Positions 56,146 to 64,000 of a stretch of 64,000 bases of DNA are shown piece by piece; the stretch's first letter is position 1; each line of letters begins with the position of its first letter. The notes under the pieces were generated by a model. It was not told where the DNA came from and made no database searches. It saw nothing but the letters and a program-made list of their open reading frames with translations. Position numbers and translations under genes: made by a program. The DNA is from Flavobacterium quisquiliarum (GTDB taxonomy: Bacteria; Bacteroidota; Bacteroidia; Flavobacteriales; Flavobacteriaceae), in NCBI RefSeq assembly GCF_019308285.1, contig NZ_WWEM01000020.1, positions 124,001-188,000 on the forward strand, written 5' to 3'.

Positions 56146-58605
56146 ATGATTAAGAAATTACTAAGTGCAACAGTTTTGTCAATGTTTTTGGCTTCAAACG
56201 GACAAGCACAATCAGTTGCAAATACTGATAAGCAAATTGTAAAAGTTGACTTTGATTTTTTTCAAAGAAGACTAGAAGAAGTTCATGATCCAAGCTATGA
56301 TTCGTGGGTGATAAATGAAGGAAAAGAAGCCGAAAAATCATTTAATTATGTGTCATTTAAGCTGAAAGGAAACTTTACTTCAAAGTGGTACAAAGTAGGA
56401 ATGAGTGCTCCGTTTTATAATAGATTAGGAAGTGATGGTTTGGTTACGGCCGAGAATTTGGAATTGAAAATCAGTGGACTGAAAGCAGGAAAACATACAC
56501 TTTTGACTTTTCACAACGCTTTTGATGTCATTACAGGAAAAACTTTTTCTCCAATCAAAATCTTCATAAACGGAAAACTTCAGGAAACAGTAAATGCAAG
56601 TCAGAGAGCCAATGCTAAAATTGATGCTTCGATGGCGTATATTACTTTTAGTGCTGAAAAAGGAAAAGATGTAATTGTTCGTTTTGAGATAGATCAAACT
56701 TCCAATCCTGATATCGTAAAACAAATTGTGATTAATGGTTTTGAAATTGATACGCCAAACCTTATGTATCAGGCGCGTACTCCTGAACCAAAAAACAGAG
56801 ACGAACACGTTGAAGTAGGCAAAACTTTAACCTTAAAATGGGATGCTGTAAAAAATGTGGCCTCTCATAAATTGTACTTCGGTGAAGACAAAAACGCGGT
56901 AGAAAATGCAACTGAATCTTCAAAAGAATTTAAAGGAAAACTAACTGATAAATCTTTTACAGTTTCTGATTTATATTCAGGAACAACTTATTATTGGAGA
57001 GTCGATGAAGTTGATACTAAAGGTGAAGTGACTTTAGGAAATGTATGGTCGTTTAAACCTGCACAATTGGCATTTCCAGGAGCTGAAGGTTACGGACGTT
57101 ATGCTGTTGGTGGACGTGGAGGAAAAGTAATTGAAGTAACGAACTTAAATGATGACGGACCGGGAAGTTTACGTGATGCTATCAATCAGGAAATTGGGCC
57201 AAGAACGATCGTTTTCAATGTTTCGGGAAATATAAAACTGGCTTCGAGATTAGTAGCAAATCAGCCATATATTACTATTGCGGGACAAACAGCACCAGGC
57301 GAAGGAATTACGATTAGAAGAGCGCCAATTGGATTGACAGGAAATGATGGTGTAATTCGTTTTCTAAAAGTGAGAATCGGAGGCGGAACTACTTTTGACG
57401 GAATGGGATTAACAGGCGCAGATTATAGTATAATTGATCATTGTTCAATAAGCTGGACGATCGATGAATCGTTTAGTTCACGTGGTGCACATCATATTAC
57501 TTTACAGAGAACTTTAATTTCTGAAGCTTTAAACGTTGCGGGACATGATAAATATGAAGCAGGTAAAATGCACGGTTATGCAGCTACAATTGGCGGCGAT
57601 ATAGGTAGTTTTCATCATAATTTATTATCTCATAATTACGGAAGAAACTGGAGTATTGGAGGAGGTCTAAGCGGAGATGGATTTTATACAGGAAGATTGG
57701 ATATTACTAATAATGTGGTTTACAATTGGGGGAAAAGAACAACTGACGGTGGTGCAAATGAGGTAAATTTTGTCAATAATTATTATAAACCGGGTGCTTC
57801 AACTGGGATTTTTGTAGCTTTAAATGCACAACATGAAGGCGTTGGAAAAGGAATGCAACGTTATTATTTTGATGGAAATGTTATGCCGGGTTATTTCGAT
57901 GAGAAATCTCAAGATAAAGGCAGAAAATCGACTGTGACAAATAGAGAGAAAGTAGAATATGAAACTTTTGTAGATAAACCATTTTTTCCTTCTTATGTAA
58001 ACACCCAATCAGCGAAAGCGGCCTATAAAAATGTACTTTCAGATGTTGGTGCTAATCAGCCGTTTTTTGATAAACACGATAACCGAATTATCAATGAAAC
58101 TTTAAAAGGAACTTTTACTTACAAAGGAAGTAAAAGCGGTTTAGGCGGCATGATTGATAATGAACAGGATGCAGGAGGATGGCCAAATTTTGCGTCAGAA
58201 ACTCGTCCAGCAGATTGGGATACAGATCATGACGGTTTGCCAAACTGGTGGGAAAAAGTTTTTGGACTAAATGAAAACTCGGCTTCAGGAGATTTCTCAG
58301 ATGCTAATTCAGATACTGATAAAGACGGATTTACTCAGTTGGATAATTATTTAGATTGGTTGGCTCAGCCTCATTATTTTGTGAATTTAAAAGATAAAAA
58401 AGTTTTAAACGTAGCAGACTATTTCAAAGGTTTTGAAAATAAACCTGTTTATACTTTCTCCGAAGTAAAAAATGGAAAAGCAAGTTTAAAAGGGAAAGAA
58501 ATTCAGTTTACGGCTTCAGATAAAGGTTTCGCTTCTTTCGTAGTAACGGTAAAAGATGCGGATGGAGATTCTATGAGCAGAACTATCAATTTCTTCGTAA
58601 AATAA
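56146..58605 (+). CDS. Multidomain PL1-type pectate lyase
   Basis: A signal peptide (to about residue 22) is followed by a beta-sandwich of about 185 residues that may bind carbohydrate, and a fibronectin III-like domain (about 210-305, SDLYSGTTYYWRVDEVD). The lyase beta-helix begins at FPGAEGYGRYAVGGRGGKV (about 308) and has LNDDGPGSLRDAI, TIAGQTAPGEGITIRRAP and IIDHCSISWTIDESFS. Then come a calcium-binding type 3-like motif (DTDHDGLPNWWEKVFG, about 690) and a C-terminal Ig-like domain. No T9SS sorting domain is seen. It should cut pectate by beta-elimination. Confidence 0.88.
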   Translation: MIKKLLSATVLSMFLASNGQAQSVANTDKQIVKVDFDFFQRRLEEVHDPSYDSWVINEGKEAEKSFNYVSFKLKGNFTSKWYKVGMSAPFYNRLGSDGLVTAENLELKISGLKAGKHTLLTFHNAFDVITGKTFSPIKIFINGKLQETVNASQRANAKIDASMAYITFSAEKGKDVIVRFEIDQTSNPDIVKQIVINGFEIDTPNLMYQARTPEPKNRDEHVEVGKTLTLKWDAVKNVASHKLYFGEDKNAVENATESSKEFKGKLTDKSFTVSDLYSGTTYYWRVDEVDTKGEVTLGNVWSFKPAQLAFPGAEGYGRYAVGGRGGKVIEVTNLNDDGPGSLRDAINQEIGPRTIVFNVSGNIKLASRLVANQPYITIAGQTAPGEGITIRRAPIGLTGNDGVIRFLKVRIGGGTTFDGMGLTGADYSIIDHCSISWTIDESFSSRGAHHITLQRTLISEALNVAGHDKYEAGKMHGYAATIGGDIGSFHHNLLSHNYGRNWSIGGGLSGDGFYTGRLDITNNVVYNWGKRTTDGGANEVNFVNNYYKPGASTGIFVALNAQHEGVGKGMQRYYFDGNVMPGYFDEKSQDKGRKSTVTNREKVEYETFVDKPFFPSYVNTQSAKAAYKNVLSDVGANQPFFDKHDNRIINETLKGTFTYKGSKSGLGGMIDNEQDAGGWPNFASETRPADWDTDHDGLPNWWEKVFGLNENSASGDFSDANSDTDKDGFTQLDNYLDWLAQPHYFVNLKDKKVLNVADYFKGFENKPVYTFSEVKNGKASLKGKEIQFTASDKGFASFVVTVKDADGDSMSRTINFFVK

Positions 58606-58614
58606 AAAATTAGT

Positions 58615-58675
58615 TAGCCACGAATTCACGAATTATATTTAAAGATTTTCAAAAAATAATTCGTGAATTCGTGGC
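58615..58675. repeat. Inverted repeat with TAGCCACGAATTCACGAATT arms, copy 3
   Basis: The left arm at 58615-58634 pairs with AATTCGTGAATTCGTGGC at the right. It ends 17 bp before the GH127 start codon at 58693. Confidence 0.8.
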
Positions 58676-58692
58676 GAAAAAAAATATTCAAA

Positions 58693-60711
58693 ATGAAAAA
58701 GAATATCATCATATCATCCTTATTTCTTTCAACCGTAATCTTCGCCCAGAACAAAGGTTTGGTTGCAAATTCAGAAAGTCCGTATTCCAAATTACAAAGC
58801 GTAGGTTTACAAGATGTAAAATGGACAAACGGTTTTTGGAAAGAGCAATTTGATGTAGAGACCAAAAATACTTTGCCGTACATGTGGGATTTGTATCATA
58901 ACGATGAAATTTCGCATGCTTACAAAAACTTCGAAATTGCAGCTGGATTAAGCAAAGGAGCTTTCAAAGGACCTTCTTTTCATGATGGAGATTTCTATAA
59001 AATTTTTGAAGGAATGGCAGCTACTTATGCTGTTACAAAAGATAAAAAACTCGATGCAGAAATGGATAAAGCTATTGCGCTTTTCGCGAAAGTACAGCGA
59101 AAAGACGGTTATATCCATACGCCAGTTTTAATTGACGAACGCTGGGGAACTTTAGGACCAGAAGAAGTTAAGAAACAATTAGGTTTCGAAAAATACAATA
59201 TGGGACATTTAATGACTGCAGCTTGTATTCATTATCGTGCTACGGGAAAAACAAATTTCCTGAATATTGCTAAAGGTGTTGCAGATTTCTTATATGATTT
59301 CTACAAAAAAGCATCGCCAGAATTGGCCAGAAATGCAATTTGTCCATCACATTATATGGGAATTGTTGAGATGTACAGAACTGTAAAAGATCCAAAATAT
59401 CTGGAATTAGCTAATAATCTAATCGATATCAGAGGAACTACAAATGACGGAACGGATGATAATCAGGACCGAATTCCGTTTAGACAGCAGACAACTGCGA
59501 TGGGACACGCCGTAAGAGCAAATTATTTATACGCTGGAATTGCCGATTTATATGCCGAAACAGGAGAAAAGAAACTACTAGATAATCTAGAATCAATTTG
59601 GGATGATGTAACGTATCGTAAAATGTACATTACGGGTGGTTGCGGTTCTTTATACGACGGAGTTTCGCCAGACGGGACTTCTTATGACCCAACGGTGGTA
59701 CAGAAAATCCATCAGGCGTATGGAAGACCTTTTCAGTTGCCAAATGCAACGGCTCATACCGAAACCTGTGCCAATATTGGAAATGTTTTATGGAACTGGA
59801 GAATGCTTCAAATTACAGGAGATGCCAAATATGCTGATATTGTGGAGTTGGCATTGTATAACAGTGTACTTTCGGGAATGGATTTGGAAGGAGAAAAATT
59901 CTTGTATAATAATCCACTGAACGTTTCAAATGATTTACCATTTCACCAAAGATGGGGCAACGAACGCGAAGGTTATATTGCTTTGTCAAACTGTTGTGCG
60001 CCAAACGTAACTCGAACAATTGCCGAAGTCGGAAATTATGCTTACAGTCTTTCCAAAGAAGGTTTGTTTGTAAATTTATACGGAAGCAATTCTTTGAATA
60101 CCAAAACAATTAATGGAGAAGCGTTGCAAATTGAACAGCAGACGAATTATCCTTGGGATGGAAAAATAACTTTGAAAATTGTCAAAGCGCCAAAAGAAGA
60201 CTATGCAATTCTTTTAAGAATTCCGGGCTGGGGTTCAGGTGCAAAAGTTTTTGTAAACAACTCACAGATTATTGATAAAATCGTTTCAGGGACTTATTTC
60301 GAAGTGAATCAAAAATGGAAAAAAGGAGATGTTATTGAATTGAATCTTCCAATGCCAGTTGAACTAATGGAAGCGAATCCGTTAGTGGAAGAAGTTAAAA
60401 ATCAGGTTGCTGTAAAAAGAGGACCATTAGTGTATTGTTTAGAATCAGATCAATTGCCTGCTAAAATTAGTGTGAATGATGTGGCTTTAAAATTGAATTC
60501 ACAATTTAAAACAAATCCTTTTACATTAAACAATAGAAACTTAGTGAGTATTGATGCGGAAGCTGTTATAAATTCAAATAATTCATGGGAGAAAACGTTG
60601 TACAAACCGCTTTCTGCTAAAAATGAAAATACTGTACAAGTAAAATTGATTCCGTATTTTGCATGGGGAAATAAAGGAAAAGGTGAAATGACGGTTTGGA
60701 TGTCGCATTAA
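58693..60711 (+). CDS. GH127/GH146-type beta-L-arabinofuranosidase (DUF1680)
   Basis: I prefer the start at 58693, which gives a proper signal peptide (MKKNIIISSLFLSTVIFAQ). The longer frame from 58663 begins inside the repeat. The (alpha/alpha)6 barrel shows FHDGDFYKIFEGMAATYA near residue 98, and the zinc/cysteine active-site pieces AHTETCANIGNVLWNWRM near residue 354 and SNCCAPNVTRTIAEVGNYAY near 432. The length of 672 residues is typical. Members remove beta-L-arabinofuranose from pectin side chains or glycoproteins. Confidence 0.9.
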   Translation: MKKNIIISSLFLSTVIFAQNKGLVANSESPYSKLQSVGLQDVKWTNGFWKEQFDVETKNTLPYMWDLYHNDEISHAYKNFEIAAGLSKGAFKGPSFHDGDFYKIFEGMAATYAVTKDKKLDAEMDKAIALFAKVQRKDGYIHTPVLIDERWGTLGPEEVKKQLGFEKYNMGHLMTAACIHYRATGKTNFLNIAKGVADFLYDFYKKASPELARNAICPSHYMGIVEMYRTVKDPKYLELANNLIDIRGTTNDGTDDNQDRIPFRQQTTAMGHAVRANYLYAGIADLYAETGEKKLLDNLESIWDDVTYRKMYITGGCGSLYDGVSPDGTSYDPTVVQKIHQAYGRPFQLPNATAHTETCANIGNVLWNWRMLQITGDAKYADIVELALYNSVLSGMDLEGEKFLYNNPLNVSNDLPFHQRWGNEREGYIALSNCCAPNVTRTIAEVGNYAYSLSKEGLFVNLYGSNSLNTKTINGEALQIEQQTNYPWDGKITLKIVKAPKEDYAILLRIPGWGSGAKVFVNNSQIIDKIVSGTYFEVNQKWKKGDVIELNLPMPVELMEANPLVEEVKNQVAVKRGPLVYCLESDQLPAKISVNDVALKLNSQFKTNPFTLNNRNLVSIDAEAVINSNNSWEKTLYKPLSAKNENTVQVKLIPYFAWGNKGKGEMTVWMSH

Positions 60712-60737
60712 AATGATATATAGATTCCTGTTTTTTC

Positions 60738-60821
60738 GTAGAGACGCACTGCAGTGCGTCTACGCCATGTATATCAAACATTGTGGTTACGTTGCGTAGA
60801 CGCACTGCAGTGCGTCTCTAC
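60738..60821. repeat. Double hairpin with GACGCACTGCAGTGCGTC cores
   Basis: Two inverted units, each containing the 18-bp perfect palindrome GACGCACTGCAGTGCGTC, lie 32 bp apart. One is flanked by GTAGA and the other by CTCTAC, so the whole is BIME-like. Confidence 0.75.
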
Positions 60822-60858
60822 AGATAAACTTTGTCTAAAAATTCTAATATTAAATATT

Positions 60859-61842
60859 ATGAAATATATTCTGGTTTTATTTTTAACAACACTTTCTCTA
60901 TCAGCTCAAACGCTTGATAATAGATTATCATTAACCGTTGCCCAAGACGGTTCGGGAGATTTTAGAACCATTCAGGAAGCAATAAATAATGTAAAGGACA
61001 ATTCTGAAAAGCGAGTTGTAATCACTATAAAGCCAGGAAAGTATGTAGAGAAATTGGAGATTCCAGCTTCTAAATCCTTTATTACTTTAAAAGGAGCAGA
61101 CCGAAATAAAAGCATTATTTCATTTGATGATTATTCAGGAAAGCCGCTTCGTGAACTAGATCCATCAGGTAAAAAGGAATTTGGAACAGGAACTTCATAT
61201 TCTTTTTTAATTAAAGGAAATGACTGTACACTGGAAAATCTTACTGTCGAAAATACCGCAGGAAGAGTAGGACAGGCAGTAGCTTTACACATTAAAAGTG
61301 ATAGAGTTATAGTGAAAACCTGTAATCTTTTAGGAAACCAAGACACTCTTTATTTATCTGAAGAAAAAACTCGTATCTATTTTGAAAATTGTTTCATCAA
61401 CGGAACGACCGATTTCATTTTCGGAGCAGCGACAGCTTATTTCTATAAATGTACTATTGAAAGTTTAACGAATTCCTATATTACTGCTGCTTCAACTCCG
61501 CAAGGGCAGACTTATGGATTTGTTTTTGTTGATTGTAAGCTTACTGCAAAAGACAAATCGGTAGACAAAGTATTTTTGGGAAGACCTTGGAGACCTTATG
61601 CGCAAACCGTTTTTATTAATACCGATTTAGGTTCGCATATTATTCCCGAAGGTTGGAATGCGTGGATTGATACTCGATTTCCAGACAAAGATAAAACGGC
61701 TTATTACGCAGAATATGGGAGTAAAGGTGTGAGTGCAAAAAATATCTCGCAACGAGTATCATGGTCACATCAGTTAAAGAAAGAAGATATACTGAAATAC
61801 AGTAGGAATTTAGTTTTAAACGGATGGAATCCTGCTAAATAA
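60859..61842 (+). CDS. CE8 pectinesterase (pectin methylesterase)
   Basis: The start at 60859 gives the signal peptide MKYILVLFLTTLSLSAQ. The earlier frame start at 60754 lies inside the repeat and is rejected. The beta-helix opens with LTVAQDGSGDFRTIQEAIN. Catalytic landmarks are LLGNQDTLY near residue 159 (Gln, Asp), GTTDFIFGAA near 181 (Asp) and FLGRPWRPYAQTVF near 240 (Arg, Trp). At 327 residues it is a single-domain esterase. Removing methyl groups makes the substrate for PL1, PL10 and GH28. A strong terminator follows. Confidence 0.94.
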   Translation: MKYILVLFLTTLSLSAQTLDNRLSLTVAQDGSGDFRTIQEAINNVKDNSEKRVVITIKPGKYVEKLEIPASKSFITLKGADRNKSIISFDDYSGKPLRELDPSGKKEFGTGTSYSFLIKGNDCTLENLTVENTAGRVGQAVALHIKSDRVIVKTCNLLGNQDTLYLSEEKTRIYFENCFINGTTDFIFGAATAYFYKCTIESLTNSYITAASTPQGQTYGFVFVDCKLTAKDKSVDKVFLGRPWRPYAQTVFINTDLGSHIIPEGWNAWIDTRFPDKDKTAYYAEYGSKGVSAKNISQRVSWSHQLKKEDILKYSRNLVLNGWNPAK

Positions 61843-61878
61843 TTCAGCAATTCCCAAAAAATATATTTAAAATATATT

Positions 61879-61925
61879 AAACCTGCTATATGAAGACAGT
61901 TTGTCTTTGAATAGCAGGTTTTTTT
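61879..61925 (+). terminator. Strong terminator closing the long pectin gene run
   Basis: AAACCTGCTAT (61879-61889) pairs with ATAGCAGGTTT (61911-61921) across a loop that has its own GACA/TGTC pairing. It is followed by TTTTT. It is the only strong intrinsic terminator I see between 39666 and 61925. The remaining 61926-62340 is AT-rich and holds no gene. Confidence 0.85.
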
Positions 61926-62349
61926 ATCGTATTTTAAACATGAAACAGAATAAAAAGTGCGTTTAATTATCGTTAATCAGAAATTACTTTTAAATTTTTT
62001 TCTTTTTAATAAATTTATTTCTCATCATTTTGTAACTATCCTGATTCTATTTTTGTAGGCTTTTTAGTGTAAAATGAATTTGTTTTTAATAATTAACTCT
62101 ATCGTTTTCGTAAAAAAGCGCATTTTTGTAAGAACTTAGGAATCAGTTATGATGTATTTGATTTTGCAGAATAAATAGTAGATGTTTATTTTTGATAAAA
62201 ATCTTATTATTTTTTAGTCAAAATAGGATATTAAATTTTGTTTTAAGCAAACATTTGTCTCAAATATTCTATTCCGTTTATTTTTTTCATTCAATTTTTA
62301 TTAATATTGTTTTTTTTGTGTCTTTTTTTTTGAGAATACATGATTAAAA

Positions 62350-62394
62350 CAGGATAGAGCAGGACGGTTCTAATGTAGCATCGTTATATTTTTG
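62350..62394 (+). promoter_or_regulatory. CAGGA direct-repeat activator site and promoter of susC
   Basis: CAGGATAGAGCAGGA (62350-62364) is followed after 22 bp by TATTTTTG (62387-62394), an exact TANNTTTG match. The start codon is 135 bp further on, leaving a leader of about 130 bases. Confidence 0.65.
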
Positions 62395-62529
62395 GAAGAC
62401 AAAAAAATAAATGTGTTTTAAACATTTAATGAAATTCTTTAAGATTTCTTTAAGCTAAATTTTGTTAATAATTTGAAACATATTTAACATGACTAACTAA
62501 CAATTAATAACCTAACCAAAAAAACATTT

Positions 62530-64000
62530 ATGAAACAAGCACTTATAAAAAGATGTAGTTTTCTTTTGTTTACACTGATAAGTGTGCTGAGTTATGCTCA
62601 AAACTCAAGTAATACAGTTACTGTTACAGGAACTATTACCGACAATTTAGGAGGACTGTTACCGGGAGTTAACGTAACTGAAAAATCTACTAAAAATTCA
62701 GTCACAACAGATTACAATGGAAAATACCAGATTAAAGTAAAAAGTGGAGGAACTTTGGTTTTTTCGTTCATTGGAATGAAAAAACAAGAAATCGCCCTTA
62801 ATAATCGTACTATCGTTAATGTAAAAATGGAAGACGATTTTAATCAATTAGAAAATATTGTTGTAGTTGGTTATGGTAGTCAGAAGAAAAAAGAACTTAC
62901 CGGAGCAATCGCTACTATTAAGGCAGATGATTTAATGGACTTGCCAGTTACAAATTTATCTGACGCATTAAAAGGATTAGTTCCCAATCTTAATGTTAGT
63001 AGTGGGTCTGGTCGTCCAGGAGAAGCAGGAACTATTCAGATTCGTCAAACTTTTAGTTTGTCTAAAGATGGAGGGTTTGATATTCCATTAATCATCATTG
63101 ATGATATGATTCAGATAGATCCATCTAATGGTAAGCCTACATTGGAACAGTTTAATAGATTAGATCCTTCAGAGATCGAAAGTATGACTGTTTTAAAAGA
63201 TGGTTCTGCTGCAATTTATGGTTCTCGTGCTTCACAAGGAGCAATTGTGGTAAAAACGAAGCGTGGTAAAGCAGGCAAAGCAAAATTCTCATACAATAGC
63301 CAGTTTGCTATCAATGATGCAATTAGCCATAGTAAAGTATTGAATGCTTACGAATTTGGAGTTTTTAGCAATAGATATTTTAAATCAAGAGTAGCAGCTC
63401 CAGCTGTAATTGATCCAGCTACGATATATTCAGATGCAGAATTGGAGCAAATGAAAGGTTTAAATTATAACTGGTTAGATGAAGCTTGGAAACCAGCAAT
63501 TCAGCAAAAACACTCTTTCAATGTGAGTGGCGGTAATGAAGATATTACCTATTTTGCCGGTGCAACTTATCTAACACAAGATGCTAATTTAGGATATCAA
63601 AAATATGAGAAGTGGAATTTCCGTACAGGTATTAATGCAAAAATTGCTAAGAATTTAGATTTTTCTGCTTCTGTTTCTGGAAATGTTGGATTTATCGATA
63701 AATCGTTTACTAAAGCATCATCAAATATTAGTGACGGTAGTTATGGTTCTGCAGCTGGTGGGGAACAAGCTGATTATGGATTCTTGTTACACATGCCGCA
63801 ACATGTGCCTTGGCAAACAACTTTGGATGGAAAAAATTATTATGTATCTCCATTTCCTAATTCAAACAAAAACTTTGGAAGCGCAAATGCAAATAATAAC
63901 ATTGCAGGCTGGAACTATTTTGCAAATTTAAATAATGGCTCACATCAAACTACTGATGATAATACATTTAATGTAAATGCTTCATTGAATTATAAGGTAG
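62530..64000 (+). CDS. SusC-family TonB-dependent outer-membrane receptor, 3' end cut by window edge
   Basis: A signal peptide (to about residue 25, LSYAQ) precedes a carboxypeptidase-regulatory-like domain (VTVTGTITDNLGGLLPGVNV to about residue 110) and the SusC box NIVVVGYGSQKKKELTGAI. The plug domain includes LSDALKGLVPNLNV, VLKDGSAAIYGSRASQGAI and VKTKRGKAGKA. Barrel strands start near residue 255. About 490 residues are visible of the roughly 1000 usual. SusC proteins import oligosaccharides with a SusD lipoprotein, which is expected just right of the window. It shares its promoter element with the GH78 run, so the import substrate is probably a pectin fragment. Confidence 0.95.
   Translation, partial: MKQALIKRCSFLLFTLISVLSYAQNSSNTVTVTGTITDNLGGLLPGVNVTEKSTKNSVTTDYNGKYQIKVKSGGTLVFSFIGMKKQEIALNNRTIVNVKMEDDFNQLENIVVVGYGSQKKKELTGAIATIKADDLMDLPVTNLSDALKGLVPNLNVSSGSGRPGEAGTIQIRQTFSLSKDGGFDIPLIIIDDMIQIDPSNGKPTLEQFNRLDPSEIESMTVLKDGSAAIYGSRASQGAIVVKTKRGKAGKAKFSYNSQFAINDAISHSKVLNAYEFGVFSNRYFKSRVAAPAVIDPATIYSDAELEQMKGLNYNWLDEAWKPAIQQKHSFNVSGGNEDITYFAGATYLTQDANLGYQKYEKWNFRTGINAKIAKNLDFSASVSGNVGFIDKSFTKASSNISDGSYGSAAGGEQADYGFLLHMPQHVPWQTTLDGKNYYVSPFPNSNKNFGSANANNNIAGWNYFANLNNGSHQTTDDNTFNVNASLNYKV

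Noticed and set aside
56146..58605. T9SS C-terminal sorting domain on the PL1 lyase
   Set aside because: The C-terminal ~90 residues look like an Ig-like domain and do not show the typical sorting-domain motifs.
60754..60858. N-terminal extension of the pectinesterase
   Set aside because: It translates the palindromic repeat at 60738-60821; the start at 60859 has the signal peptide.

Overview
The window reads as a chromosome segment of a Flavobacterium-like member of the Bacteroidota. The DNA is AT-rich, genes lack Shine-Dalgarno sequences, several promoters fit the Bacteroidota form TTG-N19-TANNTTTG, Sec and lipoprotein signals are common on carbohydrate enzymes, and a SusC-type TonB-dependent receptor begins at the right edge. 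Almost every larger intergenic gap holds a palindromic repeat of the kind found scattered through Flavobacterium chromosomes. I saw no rRNA, tRNA, transposase, prophage or CRISPR array.

Region 1 (1-14,200) is general chromosomal content: a leucine-rich-repeat/DUF1963 protein cut by the left edge, two secreted thioredoxin-fold proteins, a lipoprotein sugar dehydrogenase of the GSDH family, a LytTR two-component system followed by a DUF3861 gene, and a divergent RND efflux operon (membrane fusion protein, pump, outer-membrane factor). A small secreted basic protein follows.

Region 2 (14,200-26,700) is a pair of divergent operons that look like 6-deoxy-sugar catabolism. The rightward operon encodes an FAH-family hydrolase, a zinc dehydrogenase, an SDR dehydrogenase and a lactonase-type amidohydrolase, which fits the oxidative L-fucose (or L-rhamnose) route to pyruvate and L-lactate. 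The leftward operon ends in a FucP-like permease. Before it come a MaoC-type hydratase, a Gfo/Idh oxidoreductase, two class III CoA-transferases and two solute-binding-protein homologues that lack signal peptides. No ABC permease is present. This set has no obvious textbook function and is the best candidate for an undescribed system.

Region 3 (26,700-64,000) is a pectin utilisation region. A leftward GH28-PL10 pair sits behind a LacI-type operator. Divergent from it is a beta-helix protein fused to an L-rhamnose/L-fucose mutarotase-like domain, then a Gfo/Idh enzyme and a sodium/solute symporter. A phosphatidylserine decarboxylase-like gene, an MFS exporter and its divergent AraC regulator interrupt the theme. 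A 22-kb rightward run follows: GH78, two beta-propeller enzymes, GH2, GH106, an acetylesterase, a DUF5703 enzyme, PL1, GH127 and CE8. It closes at a strong terminator, and the susC gene comes next. The enzymes together would strip rhamnose, galactose, arabinose, fucose, acetyl and methyl groups from rhamnogalacturonan-type pectin, and region 2 would then consume the released deoxysugars.

Three promoters in region 3 (before the beta-helix gene, the GH78 run and susC) share a CAGGA-N5-CAGG direct repeat placed exactly 22 bp upstream of the -7 box. This suggests one activator for all three, whose gene is not in the window.
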